A stretch of DNA of 17,685 nt from NCBI GenBank assembly GCA_024279045.1, contig JAJRRZ010000263.1, forward strand, positions 1-17,685, written 5' to 3'. Position numbers and translations under genes: made by a program. This document shows positions 6,872 through 12,987 of this stretch, piece after piece. The stretch is from Alphaproteobacteria bacterium (GTDB taxonomy: Bacteria > Pseudomonadota > Alphaproteobacteria > Rhizobiales > Aestuariivirgaceae). The notes below the pieces were generated by a model. That model worked only from the letters and a program-made list of their open reading frames with translations. It did no database searches and was not told the origin of the DNA. The number at the start of each line of letters is the position of its first letter. Position 1 is the first letter of the stretch.

Positions 6872-7333
6872 ATGGAACTGCTGAAACTGGCAGCACGCGA
6901 TGAAGAAGACCTGCGCATCATTTCCGCCCACATGCAGGATGCGCTGGTGCGCGTGGGCGACATGACGTTTCTGCAGGAGAAAGGATGCTTCGTGCTGCTG
7001 GCCAACCGCTTCGAGTGGCTCTCGCACCTGCGCGGCGAGCATGATGTGCCGATGCAGGCGCGTACGGGGCTGCACTTCGAACATGTGCGCCGCGTGCGCA
7101 GCCGCAACATCCGTCAGGATGCGCAAGACGGCGTGCTGGAGTTGCTGGCCATAGCCTTTCACCCGGCGGAGGACGAGGAAGAGGCCGGATTCATCGACCT
7201 TGTCTTCGCCGGTGATGGCATCATCCGGCTGGAAGTGGAGTGCATCCAGGCGTGGATGGAAGACCTCGGCGAATGCTGGCAGGCGGAATGCCTGCCCTGC
7301 CATGACGGCGAGCATGGCGCGCGGGATGATTGA
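6872..7333 (+). CDS. DUF2948 family protein
   Basis: This is a conserved alphaproteobacterial protein of unknown function, typically found between murA and hisD as here. The family pattern is clear: LKLAARDEEDLRIISAHMQDALVRVGDM near the N-terminus, then FVLLANRFEW, and a C-terminal IRLEVECIQAWMEDLGECW. No catalytic motif or membrane segment is visible. It looks like a small soluble alpha/beta protein of 153 residues. The start at 6872 is preferred: it begins at the conserved core and GGGAGGG ends 6 nt before it. The alternative ATG at 6824, with AGGA 8 nt before it, would add 16 poorly conserved residues. It is probably co-transcribed with murA (intergenic distance 22-70 nt depending on start). 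Confidence 0.88.
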   Translation: MELLKLAARDEEDLRIISAHMQDALVRVGDMTFLQEKGCFVLLANRFEWLSHLRGEHDVPMQARTGLHFEHVRRVRSRNIRQDAQDGVLELLAIAFHPAEDEEEAGFIDLVFAGDGIIRLEVECIQAWMEDLGECWQAECLPCHDGEHGARDD

Positions 7334-7384
7334 CACAGCCACCCCTTCCCATGCATCCCTGAACAGGCATAATCGTGATGAAGC

Positions 7385-7435
7385 CCGGCAACTGTATTTG
7401 TATTCCTCAGGCTCTCCGAGCGCCACAGTTGCCGG
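7385..7435 (+). promoter_or_regulatory. Leader hairpin upstream of hisD
   Basis: CCGGCAACTGT (7385-7395) pairs perfectly with ACAGTTGCCGG (7425-7435) over 11 bp, enclosing a 29-nt loop. A smaller hairpin, GCTC (7411-7414) with GAGC (7418-7421), lies inside. It ends 34 nt before the hisD start and has no U-run after it, so it does not look like a simple terminator. A role in hisD control is only inferred. Confidence 0.45.
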
Positions 7436-7469
7436 ATGATCCATTCTCGGCACGACTTGCGAGGGATGC

Positions 7470-8762
7470 ATGAGCCGCTTGCTGTTTTCCACCGACAAGG
7501 ATTTCGATGATGCCCTGAGCAGCCTGCTGGCCAATCGCGCCGGCGAGGTGGAGGGCGTGCGCGAGGGCGTGGCGGAGATCATCGCCCAGGTGCGGCGCGA
7601 GGGCGACGCGGCGTTGCTGGCGCTGACGGAGCGTTTCGACCGCTGGGAGGCTGGCGCACAAGGCCTGCGCCTGGAGCGGGCCGAACTGGAGGCGGCGAAG
7701 GCGCGCATTGCGCCGGACGTGCTGGCGGCGCTGGAAACGGCGGCGGCGCGCATCCGCGCCTATCATGAGCGGCAGATGCCGAATGACGAGCTTTATACCG
7801 ATGCCGTTGGCGCGAAGCTGGGGCATCGGTGGACGCCGGTGGACGCGGCGGGGCTCTATGTGCCCGGCGGGCTGGCGGCCTATCCCTCTTCGGTATTGAT
7901 GAACGCCATTCCGGCCAAGGTGGCCGGGGTGAAGCGGCTGGTGATGACGGTGCCGACACCCGATGGCGTGCTGAATGACCTGGTGCTGGCCGCCGCGCTC
8001 ATCGCCGGAGTGGACGAGGTGTGGCGCATCGGCGGTGCGCAGGCCATTGCCGCGCTGGCCTACGGCACACGCAACATCGCGCCGGTGGACGTGATCGTCG
8101 GGCCGGGCAATGCCTGGGTGGCGGAGGCCAAGCGGCAGGTGTTCGGCCATGTGGGCATCGACATGATCGCCGGGCCGTCGGAGGTACTGATCATTGCCGA
8201 CGAACATGCCAACCCGGCGTGGCTGGCCGCTGATCTGCTGGCACAGGCGGAGCATGATGCGCTGGCGCAATCGCTGCTGCTGACGCCATCGGAAAAGCTG
8301 GCGCACACGGTGCTGGAAGAAGTGCAACGGCAACTGGCCGATCTGCCGAAGAAGGATATCGCCGGGGCCAGCTGGCGCGACCATGGCGCGGTGATCGTGG
8401 TGCGCGACCTGGCCGAGGCGGCGGACATTTCCAACCGCTTCGCGCCGGAGCACCTGGAGCTGGAGGTGGCCGAGCCGGAGGCGCTGTTGCCCGCCATCCG
8501 CCACGCCGGGGCGATTTTCCTGGGCAGCTTCACGCCGGAGGCGGTGGGCGATTACGTGGCCGGGCCGAACCACGTGCTGCCAACCTCGCGCAGTGCACGG
8601 TTTTCCTCCGGACTGTCGGTGCTGGCCTTCATGAAGCGCACCACCCTGCTGGGCTGCACGGCGCAGGCGCTGGCCGAAATCGGCCCGGCAGCGGTGAAGC
8701 TGGCCGAGGCGGAGGGGCTTGAAGCGCACGCGCGCTCGGTGCGCATGCGGCTGAACCGCTGA
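7470..8762 (+). CDS. hisD: Histidinol dehydrogenase
   Basis: HisD (430 residues) carries out the last two oxidations of histidine synthesis, L-histidinol to L-histidine with two NAD+. All key residues line up with the well-studied enterobacterial enzyme: zinc ligands Gln259 and His262 (QAEHD), Asp361 and His420, and the catalytic pair Glu327-His328 in FAPEHLE. Other family blocks are YVPGGLAAYPSSVLMNAIPA (130-149), IAGPSEVLIIAD and GPNHVLPT. The ATG at 7470 follows GAGGGA closely. It is separated from DUF2948 by 136 nt containing a leader hairpin, and its TGA is immediately followed by the ATG of the next gene, so hisD, UPF0262 and the phosphatase gene form one tight operon. Confidence 0.97.
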   Translation: MSRLLFSTDKDFDDALSSLLANRAGEVEGVREGVAEIIAQVRREGDAALLALTERFDRWEAGAQGLRLERAELEAAKARIAPDVLAALETAAARIRAYHERQMPNDELYTDAVGAKLGHRWTPVDAAGLYVPGGLAAYPSSVLMNAIPAKVAGVKRLVMTVPTPDGVLNDLVLAAALIAGVDEVWRIGGAQAIAALAYGTRNIAPVDVIVGPGNAWVAEAKRQVFGHVGIDMIAGPSEVLIIADEHANPAWLAADLLAQAEHDALAQSLLLTPSEKLAHTVLEEVQRQLADLPKKDIAGASWRDHGAVIVVRDLAEAADISNRFAPEHLELEVAEPEALLPAIRHAGAIFLGSFTPEAVGDYVAGPNHVLPTSRSARFSSGLSVLAFMKRTTLLGCTAQALAEIGPAAVKLAEAEGLEAHARSVRMRLNR

Positions 8763-9317
8763 ATGGTGGAATCTGACATGGCGGCGGATGCGCCCGACAA
8801 GCCCGACGCCCCCGACTGGCCGGCAGGTGATGACTGGCCGGAAACGGAGCGGCTGGCCGACGTGGCGCTGGACGAACGGCTGGCCCGCGCCGGATCGCCG
8901 GACGTGGAGCATGAGCGCGCCGTGGCCATATACGACCTGTTGCAGGAAAACCGCTTTTCCGTACCCGGACACACGCCGGGGCCATATCGGCTGGTGCTGT
9001 CGCTGCAGCCGCAGCGGCTGATCTTCGACATCGCCGACGATGCCGGGGAGCGGCTGGTGATGATCGGCCTGGCGCTGTCGCCCTTCCGGCGGGTGGTGCG
9101 CGATTATTTCCGCATCTGCGAGAGCTATTACGACGCCGTGCGCCATGCGCCGGTGCATCGCATCGAGGCCATCGACATGGCGCGGCGCGGCGTGCACGAC
9201 GAGGCGGCGGAGCTGCTGATGCAGCGGCTGGAAGGCAAGGTGCGCACCGACCACGCCACGGCGCGGCGGCTGTTCACGCTGATTGCCGTGTTGCACTGGA
9301 AGGGGCGCACGGCATGA
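8763..9317 (+). CDS. UPF0262 family protein
   Basis: This conserved alphaproteobacterial protein of unknown function is normally found just after hisD, as here. Family signatures include RLADVALDERLARAGSPDVEHERAVAIYDLLQENRF, then LSLQPQRLIFDI and FRRVVRDYFRICESYYDAVRHAPVHRIEAIDMARRGVHDEAAELL. Length is 184 residues from the first ATG, which directly abuts the hisD stop (TGAATG). A second ATG at 8778 has GGTGGA 7 nt before it and would give 179 residues. Either could be real. The first about 30 residues are Asp/Pro-rich and look like an added tail before the conserved part. The stop overlaps the next start (ATGA), indicating coupling. Confidence 0.9.
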   Translation: MVESDMAADAPDKPDAPDWPAGDDWPETERLADVALDERLARAGSPDVEHERAVAIYDLLQENRFSVPGHTPGPYRLVLSLQPQRLIFDIADDAGERLVMIGLALSPFRRVVRDYFRICESYYDAVRHAPVHRIEAIDMARRGVHDEAAELLMQRLEGKVRTDHATARRLFTLIAVLHWKGRTA

Positions 9318-9796
9318 ACGGCGCGGCGGGCAGCGGTGGCGAGAGCGGCGAGGCATTGCCGTCGTCGGTGCTGTTCATGTGCTCGCTGAATACCGTGCGC
9401 TCGCCCATGGCGGAAGCGCTGCTGAAACACCTGCAGGGCAGCCGCATCTACGTGCAGTCGTGCGGAGTGCAGCCGGGCGAGGCGGTGGATCCGTTCGTGG
9501 TGCAGGTGCTGGCGGAACTGGGACTGGACGCCGGCGGGCATGCGCCACGAGGACTTGACGACATCGGTGATGCCTCCGGCTTCGACCTGATCATTACCCT
9601 GTCGCCGGAGGCGCATCACCATGCCATGGAGCTGACGCGCACCGCGGCGCTGGAGGTGGAATACTGGCCGACGATGGATCCCACCGCGGTGAACGGCGCG
9701 CGCGAGCAACGGCTGAGCGCCTATCGGCTGATGCGCGACGACCTGTTGCAGCGGCTACGGCGGCGCTTCCCGCTGATGCCGGAAGTGGAGACTTGA
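9314..9796 (+). CDS. Low-molecular-weight protein tyrosine phosphatase / arsenate reductase-like protein
   Basis: This is a 160-residue cytoplasmic LMW-PTP fold enzyme. The P-loop CSLNTVRS (Cys23, Arg29, Ser30) has the CX5RS pattern, and WPTMDPTA supplies the likely general acid Asp122 in the Asp-Pro motif. The family can dephosphorylate tyrosine or reduce arsenate. Nothing here shows which, and the usual extra cysteines for arsenate reductase relays are not obvious (Cys50 is the only other cysteine). A gene of this kind follows UPF0262 in many alphaproteobacteria and is often followed by infA. Here infA is missing and ubiE follows. The start overlaps the UPF0262 stop by 4 nt (ATGA). The first 15 residues (Gly/Ser/Ala) precede the conserved SVLFMCSLN strand. 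Confidence 0.9.
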   Translation: MNGAAGSGGESGEALPSSVLFMCSLNTVRSPMAEALLKHLQGSRIYVQSCGVQPGEAVDPFVVQVLAELGLDAGGHAPRGLDDIGDASGFDLIITLSPEAHHHAMELTRTAALEVEYWPTMDPTAVNGAREQRLSAYRLMRDDLLQRLRRRFPLMPEVET

Positions 9797-9924
9797 GGCC
9801 ACGGGCGTGGGCACAACCCGGCGAGCGGCGCGGCGCACTGACGGGCCGTATTCGCGAAGACCACGGACACCATGAGCGTATCGGCACAGAGCCCGATGGC
9901 GAGATAAGCTGTGCGGCAGGTGCG

Positions 9925-9953
9925 TTGTGCGCCGCGCGGTGGCGGCCTATAAC
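9925..9953 (+). promoter_or_regulatory. Candidate promoter of ubiE
   Basis: TTGTGC (9925-9930) and TATAAC (9948-9953) are separated by exactly 17 nt, inside the 194-nt gap after the phosphatase gene. The -10 matches the consensus at five of six positions but the -35 only at three. The start would fall near 9960, leaving a short leader of about 30 nt before the ubiE ATG. Confidence 0.4.
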
Positions 9954-9990
9954 GGGGCAGACAACAAGGGCCACGCAGAGGTTGTTCCGC

Positions 9991-10764
9991 ATGGGCAGGC
10001 AAACGGCAAAACAGGGTGGCGAGACGCTTTCCTTCGGTTTTCGCGAGGTGGCGGAAGACGAGAAGCAGAAGCTGGTGAACGAGGTGTTCTCGCAGGTCGC
10101 GGCGCGTTACGACCAGATGAACGACCTGATGTCCGCCGGGCTGCACCGGTTGTGGAAGGATGATTTCGTCGCTGCGCTGCATGTGCCGAAGTCCGCGCCG
10201 TTTCACGTGCTGGACGTGGCCGGGGGCACCGGCGACATCGCCTTTCGCATCCTGGCGCGCGGCGGGGCGCAAACGCGGGTGTCGCTGGCCGACATTTCCT
10301 TCGACATGCTGGCCGAAGGCCGCCGCCGGGCACAGGCGGAGAGCGACCCGGCGCGGCTGGATTTCACCACCGCTAATGCCGAGGCGCTGCCTTTCCCCGA
10401 CAACACCTTCGATGCCGTTACCATCGCGTTTGGCATCCGCAACGTGCCGCACATCGACACGGGCTTGCGCGAGATGTTCCGCGTGCTCAAGCCCGGCGGG
10501 CGGTTTCAGTGCCTGGAATTTTCGCAACTGGCCATTCCGGGGCTGGAGCAACTCTATGATGCCTATTCCTTCACCGTCATTCCGGCGGTGGGCAAGGAAG
10601 TTACCGGCGATGGCGGCCCGTATCGCTACCTGGTGGAGAGCATTCGCCGCTTTCCGACGCAGGAGGCCTTTCTCGGCATGATCCGCGCCGCCGGGTTCGA
10701 GCGGGCGGGCTATCGCAACATGAGTGGCGGCGTGGTGGCCATGCACTGGGGCTGGAAAATCTAG
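9991..10764 (+). CDS. ubiE: Demethylmenaquinone / 2-methoxy-6-polyprenylbenzoquinol C-methyltransferase
   Basis: UbiE (257 residues) is a SAM-dependent C-methyltransferase of ubiquinone and menaquinone synthesis. Motif I is VLDVAGGTGDIAF (73-85). The family blocks FGFREVAEDEKQKLVNEVFSQVAARYDQMNDLMSAGLHRLWK (15-56), ANAEALPFPDNTFDAVTIAFGIRNV (129-152) and VLKPGGRFQCLEFS (165-178) are clear, as is the YRNMSGGVVAMHWGWK ending. The open frame extends upstream to 9793. The ATG at 9991 is chosen because it begins near the family start and follows AGAGG (9977-9981). The usual partner ubiB is not next door; instead pyrF follows after 189 nt containing repeat copy B. The product would supply the quinone that also accepts electrons from sulfur oxidation. 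Confidence 0.95.
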   Translation: MGRQTAKQGGETLSFGFREVAEDEKQKLVNEVFSQVAARYDQMNDLMSAGLHRLWKDDFVAALHVPKSAPFHVLDVAGGTGDIAFRILARGGAQTRVSLADISFDMLAEGRRRAQAESDPARLDFTTANAEALPFPDNTFDAVTIAFGIRNVPHIDTGLREMFRVLKPGGRFQCLEFSQLAIPGLEQLYDAYSFTVIPAVGKEVTGDGGPYRYLVESIRRFPTQEAFLGMIRAAGFERAGYRNMSGGVVAMHWGWKI

Positions 10765-10785
10765 GCTAATTTGCACGGCATCTTC

Positions 10786-10903
10786 GCCATTTGCGCTGCA
10801 TATCAGCGCCCTTTTGCCCTTGGAAACACCTGCAGGTATTCCCGGCAGGCAAAAGAACACTGACTTTCAAGCAAATGACGCATCTGCCATGCCTCTTTAT
10901 GAG
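10786..10903 (+). repeat. Dispersed intergenic repeat, copy B (between ubiE and pyrF)
   Basis: This is the partner of 5300-5417, nearly collinear over about 118 nt with one or two single-base indels. Over the first 69 gap-free columns I count 47 matches. Copy B has an additional inverted repeat, CTTTTGCC (10811-10818) with GGCAAAAG (10848-10855), and the inner palindrome ACCTGCAGGT (10828-10837). Copy A lacks a matching stem, so a conserved RNA fold is not shown. Confidence 0.6.
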
Positions 10904-10953
10904 TCCTGAGCCTAGGCCCGTGCTATCCTGTGTGGCAGGGGTGATTCGCTGAG

Positions 10954-11700
10954 ATGTCCGCACCTACCGACAGACGACGCGCGCGGATCTGCGTGGCGCT
11001 GGACATGCCCGACGCCAATGCGGCGGCGGCGTTGGCGCGCGATCTGGCGCGCAGCGGCGCGGTGGACATGGTGAAGATAGGCATGGAGCTGTTCTACGCC
11101 GCCGGGCCGCAAGGATATGCGCAGGTGGCCGAGGCGGGATTGCCGATCTTCCTCGACCTGAAACTGCACGACATTCCCAACACTGTTGCGCGCGGGCTGC
11201 GCTCGTTGCTGGCGCTGTCGCCCGCTCCGGCGGTGCTCAACGTGCATGCATCCGGTGGCCCGGCGATGCTGCGCGCGGCGGCGGATGCCGTAAAGGGGCG
11301 GGCGAAGCTGGTGGCGGTTACGGTGCTCACGGCGCTGGGCGAGGAGGATCTCGCCGCCATCGGCCTGCGCGGGCCGGCGGATGAAGCGGTGCTCAGGCTG
11401 GCGCGGCTGGCGCGTGATTGTGGCGCCGACGGCGTGGTATGCTCGCCGCGCGAAGTGGCGGCCATTCGTGCCGAGCTGGGCGATGATTTCCTCACCATCG
11501 TGCCCGGCGTACGCCCGGCGGGGGCGGAGGTGGCCGACCAGAAACGCATCGCCACGCCTGCCGCCGCGCAAGCCACCGGGGCGGATGTGCTGGTGATCGG
11601 GCGGCCCATCACGCAAGCCGACGAGCCGCTGGCGGCGGCGCGAGCCATTGCCGCGGAGCTGGCCGGGGCCGGACCTGGTGATGATGCTCAACACGCTTGA
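10954..11700 (+). CDS. pyrF: Orotidine 5'-phosphate decarboxylase
   Basis: PyrF (248 residues) decarboxylates OMP to UMP, the last step of UMP synthesis. It is a TIM barrel dimer. The catalytic array is visible: Lys41 in VKIGMELF, and Asp68, Lys70 and Asp73 in FLDLKLHDIPNTV, the family signature. VPGVRP (183-188) and IGRPIT (215-220) form the phosphate-binding loops. The ATG at 10954 is preceded by CAGGGGTGA about 12 nt away. The tail past residue 232 (AAELAGAGPGDDAQHA) is unconserved. It ends 13 nt before the chosen recF start, so pyrF, recF and gyrB may be one transcript. Confidence 0.96.
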   Translation: MSAPTDRRRARICVALDMPDANAAAALARDLARSGAVDMVKIGMELFYAAGPQGYAQVAEAGLPIFLDLKLHDIPNTVARGLRSLLALSPAPAVLNVHASGGPAMLRAAADAVKGRAKLVAVTVLTALGEEDLAAIGLRGPADEAVLRLARLARDCGADGVVCSPREVAAIRAELGDDFLTIVPGVRPAGAEVADQKRIATPAAAQATGADVLVIGRPITQADEPLAAARAIAAELAGAGPGDDAQHA

Positions 11701-11713
11701 TGTTTCGGTGAAA

Positions 11714-12973
11714 ATGCCCATATCCAGCATATCCGAGCAATCCTTTCCGAAACTGTTGCCACCGCTGGCGGTGCGCTCGCTGCGGCTGACGGGCTTTCGC
11801 AATCACGCGGCATCACGGCTGACGGAGATCGATGCGCCGCTGGTGGTGCTGACCGGCGCGAACGGCGCGGGCAAGACCAACGTGCTGGAGGCGCTATCCC
11901 TGCTGGCGCCGGGGCGTGGACTGCGGCGCGCGGCCTTTGCCGACATGGCGCGGCTGGCCGACACGGCGACGCCGCAAGGCATGGAGCAGCCACGGCAAGA
12001 CCTGGCGCGGCCACAGCAGGGCATGGCGGGTGCGGGCTGGGCGCTGCATGTGGAGCTGCTGGGCCTGCGCGGGGCGGTGGACGTGGGCATGCAGTGGACA
12101 CCCGGCGATGCCACCACCACGGATGGCGGCGGTGCGCGGCAGCTGAAGGTGGCGGGCAAGACGGCCCGCAGCGCCGCGGCGCTGGCGGAGCATGTGCGCG
12201 TGGCCTGGCTGACTCCAGCGATGGACGGATTGTTCACCGGCGCGGCCAGCGAGCGGCGGCGGTTCATCGACCGGCTCACCCTGGCGGTGGATCCGGCGCA
12301 TGGCGGGCGCATCAATGCGCTGGAGCGGTTGTTGCGCCAACGCAACCGGCTGCTGCCGGAGTGGCGCGCGCAGGGCCGCTGGCTGGACGCCATCGAGGCG
12401 CAACTGGCGGAAGTGGCCGTGGCGGTGGCTGCGGCGCGGCTGATCACGGTGGAGGCCATGGCCGCGGGCATGGCGCTGCTGGATACGTTGAACGGGGTGT
12501 TTCCGCGCGCGGCGCTGATGATGCGCGGCTGGCTGGAGGAGCGGCTGCAACAGGCCCCGGCGGTGGAAGTGGAAGATGCCTACCGCGCGCACCTGGCCCG
12601 GGCGCGGGCGCAGGATGCGGCAGCCGGGCGCACGCTCGCCGGAGCGCACCGCTCCGACCTGGAAGTGGCGCACGTGGAAAAATCCATGCCGGCGAAGCTG
12701 TGCTCCACCGGCGAGCAGAAGGCATTGCTGATTGCCCTGATGCTGGCCCATGCGCAGGCGGTGAAGGACACGTTGGGCGCCGCCGCGCCGCTGCTGCTGC
12801 TGGACGAGGTGGCCGCACACCTGGACGCGCAGCGCCGCGCCGGGCTGTTCGCGGCGTTGCAACAACTCGGCGCGCAGGCGTGGATGACCGGCACGGATGT
12901 GGAACTGTTCGCGGATTTACACGGCGCGGCGCGGTTTTTTGTGATAGACAACGGGCAGGTTCGAATCGGCTGA
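11714..12973 (+). CDS. recF: DNA replication and repair protein RecF
   Basis: RecF is an SMC/ABC-like ATPase that loads RecA at single-strand gaps with RecO and RecR. Visible are LRLTGFRNH (24-31), Walker A GANGAGKT (48-55), the ABC signature CSTGEQKALL (330-339), Walker B LLLLDE (360-365) and the D-loop AAHLD (367-371). From this start it is 419 residues, longer than the usual 360-390. Part of this is a Gln/Gly-rich insert (about 83-108) after GRGLRRAAFADMARL. The start is uncertain: in-frame ATGs at 11648, 11681 and 11684 overlap the pyrF end, while 11714 lies 14 nt after the pyrF stop with GGTGA close by. The conserved core starts only near residue 17. gyrB begins 14 nt after the stop, a common recF-gyrB pairing, here without dnaA-dnaN. 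Confidence 0.92.
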   Translation: MPISSISEQSFPKLLPPLAVRSLRLTGFRNHAASRLTEIDAPLVVLTGANGAGKTNVLEALSLLAPGRGLRRAAFADMARLADTATPQGMEQPRQDLARPQQGMAGAGWALHVELLGLRGAVDVGMQWTPGDATTTDGGGARQLKVAGKTARSAAALAEHVRVAWLTPAMDGLFTGAASERRRFIDRLTLAVDPAHGGRINALERLLRQRNRLLPEWRAQGRWLDAIEAQLAEVAVAVAAARLITVEAMAAGMALLDTLNGVFPRAALMMRGWLEERLQQAPAVEVEDAYRAHLARARAQDAAAGRTLAGAHRSDLEVAHVEKSMPAKLCSTGEQKALLIALMLAHAQAVKDTLGAAAPLLLLDEVAAHLDAQRRAGLFAALQQLGAQAWMTGTDVELFADLHGAARFFVIDNGQVRIG

Positions 12974-12987
12974 AAAAAGCAGGCTTC

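Noticed and set aside
5410..7110. 566-codon minus-strand open frame antisense to murA
   Set aside because: It has the same His/Arg-rich shadow composition and lies over murA and DUF2948, which are intact and well supported.
7407..9356. 649-codon minus-strand open frame antisense to hisD and UPF0262
   Set aside because: It is a shadow frame of two firmly identified plus-strand genes; its His/Arg/Gln-rich product is typical of antisense frames in GC-rich coding DNA.
9793..9990. 66-residue N-terminal extension of UbiE from an ATG at 9793
   Set aside because: It overlaps the phosphatase gene end and spans the candidate ubiE promoter; family homology begins after 9991.
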